Assembly: GCF_015670795.1 (NCBI RefSeq)
Contig: NZ_JADPCJ010000008.1
Coordinates: 1-64,000 of the forward strand
DNA: 64,000 nt
Source of the DNA: Collinsella aerofaciens
GTDB lineage: Bacteria > Actinomycetota > Coriobacteriia > Coriobacteriales > Coriobacteriaceae
Reading direction: 5' to 3'
Position 1 is the first letter of the stretch. Each line of letters starts with the position of its first letter. Below the pieces are notes generated by a model. It did no database searches, was not told the DNA's origin, and saw only the letters and a list, made by a program, of their open reading frames with translations. A program made the translations under genes and the position numbers. Shown here piece by piece: positions 1-10,484 of the stretch.

Positions 1-129
1 CAAAGGGAGCTCAAGCCCATAAGGAGGGCCTACGAGGCATGGGTCGAGGCCGGACTTCCGCTCGATTGGGACAGGCAAGCCTTCGAGGCCGAGCGCAAAA
101 TGGATTCTAAAAAACACCTTGCCAAATAG
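1..129 (+). CDS. 3' end of an unidentified gene (partial)
   Basis: Frame 1 is open from the first base of the window to a TAG at 127-129, giving 42 C-terminal residues rich in Arg, Glu, Lys and Trp with a soluble, helical look. A strong terminator hairpin follows 12 bases later, which supports this being the real end of a gene. Too little is present to name a family. Confidence 0.5.
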   Translation, partial: QRELKPIRRAYEAWVEAGLPLDWDRQAFEAERKMDSKKHLAK

Positions 130-141
130 GAGCGTCAGGAC

Positions 142-186
142 GCAAAGAGGCTCCGCAGCGCGAAGCGCGATGCGGAGCCTCTTTGC
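142..186. terminator. Bidirectional terminator between the partial gene and groEL
   Basis: A 16-bp perfect stem (GCAAAGAGGCTCCGCA at 142-157 with its complement at 171-186) encloses a 13-base loop that can itself pair GCGC/GCGC. It lies between convergent genes, so it probably stops both the upstream plus-strand gene and groEL. Confidence 0.8.
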
Positions 187-262
187 ATGTCCGAGGACGT
201 TCCGGAGAGAAGTCCCCGTCCCGCCCCCGGATTCCCGGTGGGAGTTCTAGACCTTGTCGGCC

Positions 263-1978
<1,716 letters not shown>

Positions 1979-1996
1979 TCAGAGATTCTGACGAGA

Positions 1997-2290
1997 CTAG
2001 GCCTCGACGACAGCGTAGATGTCGTCGGCGCGCATCAGCAGATACTTCTCGCCGTCGACCTTGACCTCGTTGCCACCGAACTTACCGTAGATGACAACGT
2101 CACCGACCTTGACGTCCATGGGGATGCGCTCACCCTTGTCGTTGACCTTGCCGGCGCCAACGGCAACGATGGTGCCGCGCTGCGGCTTCTCCTGAGCGTT
2201 GCTGGCGATATACAGACCAGAAGCGGTCTTCTGCTCGGCCTCGTCGGGCTTGACCAGAACACGATCTGCAAGCGGCTTCAAAGACGACAT
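1997..2290 (-). CDS. groES: Co-chaperonin GroES (Hsp10)
   Basis: The 97-aa protein caps the GroEL ring. It begins MSSLKPLADRVLV and carries the mobile loop around residues 16-30 (EAEQKTASGLYI), followed by the beta-barrel core ending in DDIYAVVEA. The frame is open further upstream, but translation should start at 2290: an AGGAGG lies just before that ATG and the family begins here. The upstream open frame runs into the palindromic element at 2429-2639 and is not coding. First gene of the groES-groEL operon. Confidence 0.97.
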   Translation of the reverse strand: MSSLKPLADRVLVKPDEAEQKTASGLYIASNAQEKPQRGTIVAVGAGKVNDKGERIPMDVKVGDVVIYGKFGGNEVKVDGEKYLLMRADDIYAVVEA

Positions 2291-2428
2291 GCTTGTCTCC
2301 TCCTTTTTGGGCCGCGCGGTTATACCACGCGAATTAACCCTTTTTTGTTTGCGTACGCGTTGAATGGTACCCACGAATGGCGGGTTATACAACACGGAGT
2401 CAAAAAATCTTATTTTTTGGCACTTAGA

Positions 2429-2639
2429 TTTTCTGAATGCCGGGGGATAACTTAGCGGTGGCTCCCGTGTGGCTCCGGAGGGGCGGGGCATAAGGTTTCC
2501 TGCTCGGGCAGTCCTGCTCGCACGAAGGCCACATTAAGCGGCTTTCGGCTCGTGCGGAACTCGCGATAAACCTTATGCCCCGCCCCTCCGGAGCCACACG
2601 GGAGGCAGGTTAACTAATTCGGGCCCGGCATTCAGAAAA
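2429..2639. repeat. Long palindromic element (MITE-like or large REP-like unit)
   Basis: Two nested perfect inverted repeats share one centre. The inner arms are 35 bp (2464-2498 and 2568-2602); the outer arms are 16 bp (2429-2444 and 2624-2639) and continue imperfectly to about 2420 and 2649. The 69-base core contains a further pairing, CGCACGA (2519-2525) with TCGTGCG (2550-2556). There is no ORF inside beyond invasion of flanking frames. The right outer arm encodes the last residues of the neighbouring amidohydrolase. No clear target-site duplication is seen. It occupies most of the gap between groES and that gene. Confidence 0.75.
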
Positions 2640-4376
2640 GTCAGTGCAGCAAAATGGCGATGCAGATGTTGCGAACAAGAAAGGGGCACGTTGCTGAAAC
2701 GTGCCCCCTATGAGTGGGGTATGAGGCCAGCGCTCGTAGATTACGTTACCTGCCAGGTAGGTGGCCTGAACCTTGGTGGCTTGCAGTTCTTGGGGGTCAA
2801 CGGTGAGCGGGTTTTGGTCCAGGACTACCAGGTCGGCATACTTGCCGGGCTCCAAGCTGCCGAGGTTTTGCTCGTCGCCCGCTGCGTACGCGCTGCCCAG
2901 GGTATAGTTGCGCAGAGCTGTGGCCGCATCGATACGCTCGCTCGGTAGCCAGCCGCCCTCGGGCCAGTGGCTTTTGGGGTCCTGGCGCGTGATAGCCGTG
3001 TAGAGCACGTTCATGCTGGTAACAGCTGTGATAGGGCTGTCGGTACCGAAGGCTTGGCGAATGCCGCGCTGCTTATAGGTCGCAAACGGCCACATGATGC
3101 GGCTGCGCTCCAGGCCCAGATCGCGCTCCGGTCCACCCGGGTCGAGTGTAATGTGACAGGGCTGGCTCGAGGCAACGACGTTAAGCTTGCGTAGACGATC
3201 GATGTCCTCGGGCAAGAGGTTCTCCAGGTGCTCGAGCGTGTTATGGCCGTGCTGGGGCAGGCCGTACAGGTCGGCGGCCTCCTCGAAGATATCCAGCGCG
3301 GCATGAATCGCACCGTCGCCGATGACGTGGATGCGCACGGTATGGCCGCGCTCCGCGGCCGCCAGAACCAGCTTGCGCATGCGCTCGGCAGGAACCGTCA
3401 GGCGACCTTGATCGCCCGGGAAGCGCGGGTTGGTATAGGGCTCGGTGAGATAGGCCGTGTGTTCGCTCGACACGCCGTCGAAGAACTGCTTAAAGCCTGG
3501 CGCCGAAAGCAGCGCGTTGTTCGCGTAACGTACCTGCAGCTCTTCCAAGCGCGATTGGTCATCCAGCAGCGTGGGAAACAAATGGGCTCGGATGCCCAAC
3601 TTGCCGGCTGCCTGCAGTTTGTCGTAGACGTCGTCGCGGATAAAATCGCAGCCCGGCATGGGCATGAGCGACATATCGCATATCGAGGTGATGCCCTGCT
3701 CGGCCATCCGCCTCATTTGATCGGCGTAAGCGCTTGCGATGCGATCCTCGCCCAGCCACTCAAGGCAGCGCGGTAGCAGCTGCATGGCAGCCGCCTCGTG
3801 AGCAATACCCGTGAGCTCGCCGTTTGCGTCCTTGTCGTAGCTACCGCCCGCTGGTGGCTCGCTGTCGCGCGTGACGCCGAGTGCATCGAGTGCGCGGCTG
3901 TTGAGCCACAGCGTGTGCCCGTCGCCCGAATACATAACACAGGGACGATCGGGGAATGCCACATCGAGCGACACCTTGGTAGGATGCTCGGGCGGGTCCC
4001 AACGGTAGTCGCGCCAGCCCTGCGTCACAACCCAAGCGTCGTCGGGCAGGTCCTGGGAAAACTCGAGCGCATGTTGCACCAGCGCTGCCTCGGACGTGCC
4101 CATATCCATGAGCATGTACGGCGAGGAACCGACCGAGGTATGGAAGAAGTGCAGATGAGCGTCATGGAAACCGGGGCAGACAAACTGCTCGCCGTAGTCG
4201 ATAACCGACGTAGCGGCAGGAGCGGCGGCGATCACGTCATCGGGCGCACCGACTGCGACGATACGGTCGCCTGCGATGGCAATCGCCAGCTCGCGGGTGG
4301 TATCGATGCCGTCTTGCGCGGTAAAGACGTTCTTGGAGCGGATAATCCGATCGATATGTTGCATGGGCATCCCCAT
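2610..4376 (-). CDS. Amidohydrolase family protein, YtcJ-like (Amidohydro_3)
   Basis: The product is about 588 aa, a metal-dependent TIM-barrel hydrolase of the amidohydrolase superfamily; the substrate is unknown. Evidence is the metal-binding HLH at residues 74-76 after CPGFHDA, a central HVIGDGA, TLEHLENL, the C-terminal GTDSPI aspartate motif, and a final GKYADLVVLD segment typical of the family. Three in-frame ATGs (4376, 4370, 4364) open the gene; the last has the best-placed G-rich site. The frame stays open far upstream, but that part is antisense to the divergent M20 gene. The last roughly ten residues come from the palindrome at 2429-2639, so the native C-terminus may have been altered. 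Confidence 0.88.
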   Translation of the reverse strand: MGMPMQHIDRIIRSKNVFTAQDGIDTTRELAIAIAGDRIVAVGAPDDVIAAAPAATSVIDYGEQFVCPGFHDAHLHFFHTSVGSSPYMLMDMGTSEAALVQHALEFSQDLPDDAWVVTQGWRDYRWDPPEHPTKVSLDVAFPDRPCVMYSGDGHTLWLNSRALDALGVTRDSEPPAGGSYDKDANGELTGIAHEAAAMQLLPRCLEWLGEDRIASAYADQMRRMAEQGITSICDMSLMPMPGCDFIRDDVYDKLQAAGKLGIRAHLFPTLLDDQSRLEELQVRYANNALLSAPGFKQFFDGVSSEHTAYLTEPYTNPRFPGDQGRLTVPAERMRKLVLAAAERGHTVRIHVIGDGAIHAALDIFEEAADLYGLPQHGHNTLEHLENLLPEDIDRLRKLNVVASSQPCHITLDPGGPERDLGLERSRIMWPFATYKQRGIRQAFGTDSPITAVTSMNVLYTAITRQDPKSHWPEGGWLPSERIDAATALRNYTLGSAYAAGDEQNLGSLEPGKYADLVVLDQNPLTVDPQELQATKVQATYLAGNVIYERWPHTPLIGGTFQQRAPFLFATSASPFCCTDFSECRARIS

Positions 4377-4532
4377 CTCTGGCAGGAAATTCAACACCCC
4401 CGAGTGTACTCCCCCGCCCTTGTAACAAAACCCCAAGCGGCAAACGGCAACTTTACCAGCCCTAGCGGCAGGTGGCATACTGGAGAGAGCCTGTACGATT
4501 TTGCGATCAACCCAGCAAGGAGCAAATCGACC

Positions 4533-5996
4533 ATGACGAAGACCAAGGCACAGCAGATTATGGCGGCGACCGAGGCTCGCGCGGCTGACGACGTCACCGC
4601 GGCCATCCAAGATATCGCTACCGAGTTTGAACCATATATCATCAAGCAGCGCCGGCACTTCCATAAGCACCCGGAGCTGAGCCTTGCCGAGGAGCGCACG
4701 ACCTCCGACATCGCCAACCAGCTCGACGCCATGAATATCCCCTACGAGCGTCCGCTCAAGACCGGCTTGGTGGCAACGCTTCGCGGTACCGCGCCGGATG
4801 CCTACCGCGAGGACGGCACGCCACGCCGCCGCATCCTGCTGCGCGCCGACATCGACGCCCTGCCCGTCACCGAGCAGACCGGCGAGGAGTTCGCCAGCGT
4901 CAACGAGGGCTGCATGCACGCCTGCGGCCACGACTGCCATATCGCCATGATGCTCGGAACGCTGCAAATCCTGCGCCATATGACCGACGACATCCACGGC
5001 GAAGTCCGCATCGTATTCCAGCCCAGCGAGGAAAACGGCCAGGGCGCTAAGCTCATGATCGGCACGGGTGTGCTCGACGGCGTCGATGGCGCCTACGCCG
5101 CGCACATCTGGAGTGAGGTCGACGCCGGCACCGTGAGCTGCGAGCCCGGTCCGCGCATGGCCAATACCGACTGGTTCCGCATCGACGTACGCGGCACCTC
5201 GTGCCACGGCGCCATGCCCCAGCGCGGTCACGACGCCGTTATGGTGGCCGCCGAGATCGTCAACGCCCTGCAGACCATCGTTTCGCGCGAGATCAGCCCC
5301 TACGAGCCGGCTGTCATCACCGTCGGCGAGCTGCACGGCGGCACCGCGCGCAACGTTATCGCCGGCACGGCCTACCTCGCCGGCACGGTGCGCACCTACG
5401 GCGATTCGACCCACGAGGAAATGCCGGAGCTTATGCGCCGCATCGTGGAGCATACCGCGGCCGCCTTGGGCGCCGAGGCAGAGCTCACCGACTACACCAT
5501 CGCCAACTACAAGGTCGAAAACGACGCCGCCTCGAGCGAGCGCTGCCGTCAGGCTGTAATCAAGTGCCTGGGCCCCACCGGCCAAGGCCATTATCGCGGC
5601 ACGCTTTCGGGCGAGGATTTTTCGGAGTACCTGCGTCGCGTACCGGGCGTGCTCGCCTTTGTAGGCACGCGCAACCCCAAGATTGGCGCCACGTACGCCC
5701 AACATTCCTGCTTCTACAAGATCGACGAGACCGTGCTGGCAAAGGGCTCCATGGTGGCCGCCCAGTATGCTATCGACTTTTTGGCCGAGCCCACGCAAGA
5801 GGAGCTCGACGGCCCCGCGATTACCGCGGTCGCCGAAACCAACCCCGATCTGGCCGCCAAGTTGCGCTCTGCCAAGGCGACGACCGCCGAGGCTCGCGAC
5901 GCCATCCATGATGCCCGAACGGCTCGCCATGCCGCGATCAAGGGCATCCACGACGCACGCGCCGCTGCACGCCGCGAGGAGAAGCACGACGAGTAG
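4533..5996 (+). CDS. M20 family metallo-amidohydrolase (AbgB/hippurate-hydrolase type)
   Basis: A 487-aa cytoplasmic zinc or manganese amidohydrolase that should cleave an N-acyl amino acid or similar amide. Metal-ligand motifs are HACGHDCH (129-136), PSEENGQGA (about 163-171) and, near the C-terminus, GEDFSEY. The bacterial dimerisation domain lies between. The HKHPE segment at about 44-48 is typical of the peptidase D / aminoacylase branch. An Arg/Ala-rich helical tail of about 60 residues extends past the usual end. AAGGAG at 4517-4522 fixes the ATG. The gene is divergent from the YtcJ-like amidohydrolase across 156 bp, so the two may share control and a degradative pathway. Confidence 0.9.
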   Translation: MTKTKAQQIMAATEARAADDVTAAIQDIATEFEPYIIKQRRHFHKHPELSLAEERTTSDIANQLDAMNIPYERPLKTGLVATLRGTAPDAYREDGTPRRRILLRADIDALPVTEQTGEEFASVNEGCMHACGHDCHIAMMLGTLQILRHMTDDIHGEVRIVFQPSEENGQGAKLMIGTGVLDGVDGAYAAHIWSEVDAGTVSCEPGPRMANTDWFRIDVRGTSCHGAMPQRGHDAVMVAAEIVNALQTIVSREISPYEPAVITVGELHGGTARNVIAGTAYLAGTVRTYGDSTHEEMPELMRRIVEHTAAALGAEAELTDYTIANYKVENDAASSERCRQAVIKCLGPTGQGHYRGTLSGEDFSEYLRRVPGVLAFVGTRNPKIGATYAQHSCFYKIDETVLAKGSMVAAQYAIDFLAEPTQEELDGPAITAVAETNPDLAAKLRSAKATTAEARDAIHDARTARHAAIKGIHDARAAARREEKHDE

Positions 5997-6041
5997 TCGA
6001 TTCGCTGGCATCTCGCAGTCATAGCCACATCGCGATGTCAA

Positions 6042-6077
6042 AGCGGGGGCGGACGTTTCGACACGTCCGCCCCCGCT
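6042..6077. terminator. Bidirectional terminator
   Basis: A 15-bp perfect stem, AGCGGGGGCGGACGT and its complement, with a 6-base loop lies between the convergent M20 gene and the zinc-ribbon membrane protein gene. It is likely used in both directions. Confidence 0.75.
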
Positions 6078-6136
6078 CATTCTTCAAGCGCTATTTCTAC
6101 TATTTCTACCCCGTCCCCAAATGGCAGACGGCATGG

Positions 6137-7450
6137 CTACTCGTCCTGAGGTTCCTCGTCGGAGCTTGGCTCGGACGCCGACTCAGGTGCAGGTGCCGGC
6201 TCAGGTGCAGGTGCCGGCTCAGGCTCAGGCGCAGGCTCGGGCTCAGATGCCGTCTCAGGCTCGGGCGCCGGTTCAGACTCGGGCGCCGGCTCAGGCTCGG
6301 TCGCGGGAGCGGGTGCAGGTGCCGGCGAAGCATCCGGAGCACCGTAACCCGAAGGAGCGGACTTCTTCTCGAAGGGCAACACAAAAGTCAGGACGTCGTC
6401 CTTATCCTCATCGGCCCACTCGCTTGCATAGCGTGCGGCCCAATAGCCAACGGCACGGTGCTTGAGTATCTTGCCAAAGACCGTAAGAAATACGGTGACG
6501 AAAGCGACCAGCACCAAGAACAGCGCGAGCGTGACGCCACCGCCGGTAACGATTGCCTCAATACCCGTAGGACGATAGTAGTAGCCATACATACCGACAG
6601 AGGCAATGGCGCCAAAGACGACCGTCAAGATCCATGTGACAACGTTGGCGACCAAGCCGGTCAAAAACTCGGGAAGGAACGAAGCACAGAACAGCTTGGT
6701 CTTGTTGTGCTTAAAGGCCGCCCAGACCTTATCGAGCGAAAACGCGCTCTCGACGCGCCCGGTCACCGCAAAGTGCATCACGGCAATGTCGGCGAACATC
6801 TTAAAGAAGACACCCAGAATCGCCGAGGCAATTAGCGCCAGGACAAGCAGGCCGAGCGAACCGAACAGCGCAGCCTCGAGCGCATAAGAGCCGTAATAAG
6901 AATACGAGCCCGCGGCGCCAATTACCACGCCCTCCACCAGCGAAAGCACTACACCGATAACGGGAATGGCAGCGATAACCTCGAGCGCGACCGAGATAAC
7001 GCTCGAAAAGACTCCGAGACCAAACGACGTGGAACGCATGAGTGGACGGTCCATGCCGTCATCGACCTTGAGCGACAGATCGCGGCCCCACTCGATACCG
7101 AAGCCGGAACCGCACACACTCGCAATGCAAGCTGCCAAAAAGCCGATGGCAGCCGCAATGCCGCCAATAACGGGAATAAACAACACGAGCACCGACACAA
7201 CGCAAATCAGCGCCGGCAAAAACGCGATTTGGCATACACGCTGAAGCACGCCCGGAGTCTTAGTCATATCTTGGAACGCCTGAGCCACACAGCCCTTTGG
7301 CGCATTCGCCACGGGCGGTTGCGGAACAAACTGCTGGGGCTGAGGCTGTCCCTGGGGAGCGGGGCCAGCGGCACCGGCATTAGGAGCACCACACACGCCG
7401 CAGAACTTGTCGTTATCGCCCATGGGGGCGCCACACTGCGAGCAGAACAT
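6137..7450 (-). CDS. Zinc-ribbon membrane protein (DUF4013-like) with Pro/Glu/Ala tail
   Basis: The 437-aa product starts MFCSQCG with a zinc ribbon (Cys 3, 6, 17, 20), then a Gln/Pro linker, then about six hydrophobic segments in the middle of the protein, typical of DUF4013-like membrane proteins of unknown function. The last 65 or so residues are an acidic (E)PAP repeat encoded by imperfect 18-bp and 6-bp tandem repeats around 6180-6320, probably a flexible and length-variable tail. The frame opens 24 codons earlier, but AAGGGA before the ATG at 7450 and the usual MFCxxCG beginning decide the start. Confidence 0.75.
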   Translation of the reverse strand: MFCSQCGAPMGDNDKFCGVCGAPNAGAAGPAPQGQPQPQQFVPQPPVANAPKGCVAQAFQDMTKTPGVLQRVCQIAFLPALICVVSVLVLFIPVIGGIAAAIGFLAACIASVCGSGFGIEWGRDLSLKVDDGMDRPLMRSTSFGLGVFSSVISVALEVIAAIPVIGVVLSLVEGVVIGAAGSYSYYGSYALEAALFGSLGLLVLALIASAILGVFFKMFADIAVMHFAVTGRVESAFSLDKVWAAFKHNKTKLFCASFLPEFLTGLVANVVTWILTVVFGAIASVGMYGYYYRPTGIEAIVTGGGVTLALFLVLVAFVTVFLTVFGKILKHRAVGYWAARYASEWADEDKDDVLTFVLPFEKKSAPSGYGAPDASPAPAPAPATEPEPAPESEPAPEPETASEPEPAPEPEPAPAPEPAPAPESASEPSSDEEPQDE

Positions 7451-7599
7451 AGAATCATCCCTTCGTATCTTGAACAAATCACTTGGATCGCAAACGATGT
7501 CTTTAGCATCATTATTGCCCAATGTGGGGTCAAATACTCAAAGATGACCGATTTGCAAGATACACGGCGCCAGCAGGCGGTTCGTTGGATACGTCTGTG

Positions 7600-8622
7600 C
7601 TAGTTCGTTCCGCGGAAGCCCTTGCCGACAATCTCGGAGCTGTCGACGATCGTGATAAAGGCACCTGGATCGACCTCGCGCGCATAACGGCGCAGCTGCA
7701 CGGCCTCGCGACGGCTCAGCACGCTCATGATCACCGTCACGCACTTGCCCGAGAAGGCACCGTAGCCGCGGCTGATGGTCGCCGTGCGGTTGAGATGCTT
7801 GACGATAAACTCCTCGACCTTAAGGGGTTCGGAGCAAATGACCGTGCAGACCTTACGAAGATGGATGCTCTCGATGGCTTTGTCGACCACAAGCGTCTTG
7901 GCAAACAGGCCGAGCACGCAATACAGACCGACACGCGGGCCATACAAGAAGGCCGCGATGGTCACGATGCCGATATCGACCAGGAGCAGGGCGCGGCCAA
8001 TCTCGAGCGTGGTGCGGCGCTTGAGGATCATGGCAAGAATGTCCGTGCCACCTGTCGAGGCGCCAATATCAAAGACGATGGCACTGCCGAGCGCCGGCAG
8101 AATCACAGCAAAGCACAGATCGAGCCACATATCGCCCGTCAGAGAGACATCGGTCGGAATAAAGAGCTCAAACAGCGAAACATAGGCCGAAAGCGCAAAC
8201 GAGGCGAAGACGCTCCACAGGATTGCCTTGCGCTCCAAAAAGATAAAGCCCAAGACGACGAGAACCGCGTTGATAATCCACATAAAAACGCCGACGGGCA
8301 GGGTCGGGAACAGCGTGGACAGAATGACCGACACGCCCGAGGTGCCGCCAAAAGCAAAGTGATTAGGGGTTTTAAACGCAACGATGGCGAAGGCCGTAAG
8401 AATCAGGCCCAGATTGAGCTCGGCAAAAAAGCGCGGGAAGCCCGGCTCCTGGCTGCGCTTTTGACCGACACGCTCGCCGCGCTCGATATCGGTGCGATCA
8501 ACCACGCGCTCCATCGGCACCACGGGAGGACGATGCACCTCCTCGGCAGCACGCGATGCCGCCTCTGCCGCGGCGGCCTCAATCGCCCATGCCTTGCTTT
8601 CTGTTTCGTGCTCGTCGGCCAT
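7600..8622 (-). CDS. YitT family membrane protein with DUF2179 domain
   Basis: The 340-aa product has a roughly 60-residue charged N-terminus, about five or six transmembrane segments (first near ELNLGLILTAFAIVAF, including the family motif GGTSGVSVI), then a cytoplasmic DUF2179 domain at about residues 255-335 containing SRGYGAFSG and VDPGAFITI. YitT proteins are widespread and biochemically uncharacterised; a transport or sensing role is usually proposed. The gene is 149 bp upstream of the zinc-ribbon membrane protein gene in the same direction. The long N-terminal extension is unusual for the family. Confidence 0.88.
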   Translation of the reverse strand: MADEHETESKAWAIEAAAAEAASRAAEEVHRPPVVPMERVVDRTDIERGERVGQKRSQEPGFPRFFAELNLGLILTAFAIVAFKTPNHFAFGGTSGVSVILSTLFPTLPVGVFMWIINAVLVVLGFIFLERKAILWSVFASFALSAYVSLFELFIPTDVSLTGDMWLDLCFAVILPALGSAIVFDIGASTGGTDILAMILKRRTTLEIGRALLLVDIGIVTIAAFLYGPRVGLYCVLGLFAKTLVVDKAIESIHLRKVCTVICSEPLKVEEFIVKHLNRTATISRGYGAFSGKCVTVIMSVLSRREAVQLRRYAREVDPGAFITIVDSSEIVGKGFRGTN

Positions 8623-8739
8623 TACGGCAACCCCTCGTTAACAATTTGGAAACAATGCGCCCATTAGGGTAACGCGGAACGCGACGATTGCAACCCCTAG
8701 TTAGACGAGCGGTATGCCCACATCGGGGGGCATACAAAT

Positions 8740-8777
8740 AACGGCCGGCCACGCTTTTGCTTGCGCGGTCGGCCGTT
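8740..8777 (-). terminator. Probable terminator of the asp23 operon
   Basis: AACGGCCG and its complement form a stem with one internal mismatch and a T-rich loop, about 55 bases past the asp23 stop codon. There is no long U tract, so it may act with the repeat hairpin at 8789-8832. Confidence 0.5.
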
Positions 8778-8788
8778 TAACGTTTTCG

Positions 8789-8832
8789 CAGATAAAGCCT
8801 GCCAAAACAAACCTGTCCCTTTTTGGAAGGTT
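8789..8832. repeat. Dispersed hairpin repeat, family C, copy 1
   Basis: Shares the order CAGATAAA - CCTGCCAAAA - AAACCTGTCCC - TTTTTGG - AGG with copies at 13662-13705 (inverted) and 55714-55756. CCTGCCAAAA can pair with TTTTGGAAGG. It overlaps the stop codon of asp23. Confidence 0.75.
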
Positions 8833-9358
8833 ACTCGTGCTGGCTGGTGCGGTGCTCGTACTCCTCGGGGGTGATGACGTCCTCGATGCGCAGGTTGACG
8901 CCCGCCACCTCAAGGCCGGTCATCGCGGCAAGGCGCTCGGTGACACGTGCCTTGACATCGTCGAAGATCGCGGGCGCATAGGCGCCGTACTCGATGATGA
9001 CGGAGATGTTGACGACCACGCGATTGTCATCGGTGACCTCAACCGTCACGCCCTTGGTCAGATTCTCGGCACCAAACTGCTCCTGCACAAAGTGCATAAG
9101 GTTACCCTTCATGCCCAGGACGTGCGGCACCTCGCGGGTGGCCATGGCGACGATCTTCTCGATCACACCGTTGGAATAGGTCAGCGAGTCCTCGGACTCG
9201 TCCGCTTCCTCGTCCGCCTCCTCGTCGTCCTCATCAGCATCGGACTCGGCCTCGACGAGCGCCTCGTCCTCGAGCGTCACATCCTCGGCCTCGGCAGCGA
9301 CGGTCTCGTCTGCCTCGAGCTCGGTATCGGCTACATCGACCTTCGTATTAAAAGCCAT
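8831..9358 (-). CDS. Asp23/Gls24 family envelope stress protein
   Basis: The 175-aa protein has an Asp23/Gls24 domain at about residues 58-165 (TYSNGVIEKIVAMATREVP to GVNLRIEDVITP). It is preceded by a very acidic, probably disordered segment (about residues 13-57). In Staphylococcus, Asp23 is tethered to the membrane by AmaP and is linked to cell-envelope stress. The same partners are encoded just upstream (AmaP-like, DUF2273), so this is the third gene of that operon. An AGGAGG site precedes the ATG. Confidence 0.92.
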   Translation of the reverse strand: MAFNTKVDVADTELEADETVAAEAEDVTLEDEALVEAESDADEDDEEADEEADESEDSLTYSNGVIEKIVAMATREVPHVLGMKGNLMHFVQEQFGAENLTKGVTVEVTDDNRVVVNISVIIEYGAYAPAIFDDVKARVTERLAAMTGLEVAGVNLRIEDVITPEEYEHRTSQHE

Positions 9359-9402
9359 GGTTCCTCCTTATGCCTGCCGCAGATGCGACAGTCGAATACA
9401 TA

Positions 9403-9780
9403 TTAGCGGCCGCTAAACAGACGGCCGAAGAAGTTGACGATCCCGTTCTCGCCGTCGCGAATTTGGCCGATCACGGCGCCGATCAGCACGAAGAATGCAA
9501 TGACGAGCGTGTCCCACAGGCCGAGCGTGAGCACCAACACGGCGAGGATAAAGCCAGCGACGGCGCCAAGCGTGGTGTTGGGATGACGCACGGCATAGCT
9601 CCAGATGGCAGCGCCCGTACCCTTGATGAGACCCATAGCCTCGTCAAAATCCGCGGCTGCCGCGTCTTGTAACTCGGTTGCCTCTGCTTTGGAATCAACA
9701 GGTTCGTTCGCCGGCGTGGCGCTCTGGTCAATCGTCAGGCGCGGCGTACGAGCGGTCTTGTCTTGATTGGTATCACTCAC
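9403..9780 (-). CDS. DUF2273 family small membrane protein
   Basis: A 125-aa protein with a soluble N-terminal half and two closely spaced hydrophobic helices (roughly residues 69-110, around TTLGAVAGFILAVLVLTLGL), ending NFFGRLFSGR. Small DUF2273 proteins are regular companions of Asp23 and AmaP. It begins with GTG at 9780, sharing 8 bases (GTGAGTGA) with the end of the AmaP-like gene, a sign of translational coupling. The longer upstream open frame is antisense-like and has no start signal. Confidence 0.8.
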   Translation of the reverse strand: MSDTNQDKTARTPRLTIDQSATPANEPVDSKAEATELQDAAAADFDEAMGLIKGTGAAIWSYAVRHPNTTLGAVAGFILAVLVLTLGLWDTLVIAFFVLIGAVIGQIRDGENGIVNFFGRLFSGR

Positions 9781-10318
9781 CGGAAACCTCCACGGTCTGG
9801 ACGGTAGTCTTGGACGGCAAAAAACGAACGCGTGCGGTCGTGCCCGGCGTGCCAAGCATGGTGTCGCAAGCTTCCTCGATGCGCCGCTGCATCGCAGTAG
9901 CCAGAGATGCCACGTCCTTATCGTCAAGCGCGATAGCCTCGACCTTAAATCGGACGTGCGAATCGTCGGGGCCTTGGACGCGGGCCTCGACATGCTCGAC
10001 CATCACGCGGTCGTCGCGCTCGGCAGCAGCCCTGGCACACGAAGAAAGCGCCGCAAGGGTAACCTCGATATTGCGCTCCCCCGCCGGATGCACGCAGGAC
10101 GGCTCGCGACGAGCAAACATCAGGCGAAAGAAGCTTACCAGCACGCCGATCGCCACAACTCCGCCGCATGCCGTCACGACAATGCGCGGCATGGGGTCGC
10201 GCATCAGCAGCATAAAGCGATACGTATACGGCCCCCAAAACTGGCAGACAAGCGTACCCAGCGCCACGATGGCGGCGGCAAGATACACAATCGCTAGGGC
10301 TCGTTTGAGTACGCGCAC
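9773..10318 (-). CDS. AmaP-like alkaline shock membrane anchor protein
   Basis: The 181-aa product starts with GTG behind AAGGGAG. It has two transmembrane helices (about residues 5-25 and 45-65) followed by a cytoplasmic alpha/beta domain. This matches AmaP, which anchors Asp23 at the membrane in Gram-positives. Gene order AmaP-DUF2273-Asp23 with an 8-bp overlap and then a 44-bp gap supports the assignment more than the sequence alone does. Confidence 0.75.
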   Translation of the reverse strand: MRVLKRALAIVYLAAAIVALGTLVCQFWGPYTYRFMLLMRDPMPRIVVTACGGVVAIGVLVSFFRLMFARREPSCVHPAGERNIEVTLAALSSCARAAAERDDRVMVEHVEARVQGPDDSHVRFKVEAIALDDKDVASLATAMQRRIEEACDTMLGTPGTTARVRFLPSKTTVQTVEVSGE

Positions 10319-10377
10319 GTGGCGCTCCCTTCAAATCTCGGCTCTCGAAATGCAAAACGGTTCGCATCATTATAAAA

Positions 10378-10415
10378 GAGCCGGGTCCGGTGCTCTACGC
10401 ACGCGGATCCGGCTC
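10378..10415 (-). terminator. Terminator of the YebC gene
   Basis: GAGCCGGATCCG pairs with CGGACCCGGCTC (one mismatch) and, read on the minus strand, is followed by TTTTAT. It sits 70 bases past the yebC stop. Confidence 0.8.
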
Positions 10416-10484
10416 ATCTATTCCACGAGGCTTGCATGCTCGCTTCATTATGCCCAGATATGCACGGCTTAACCCGTGCGGGCG

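Noticed and set aside
2291-2430. CIRCE or HAIR heat-shock operator before groES
   Set aside because: Neither TTAGCACTC-N9-GAGTGCTAA nor CTTGAGT-N7-ACTCAAG was found by eye.
3798-4532. N-terminal extension of the M20 amidohydrolase
   Set aside because: The extension is antisense to the YtcJ-like gene; a good ribosome site and the usual family length fix the start at 4533.
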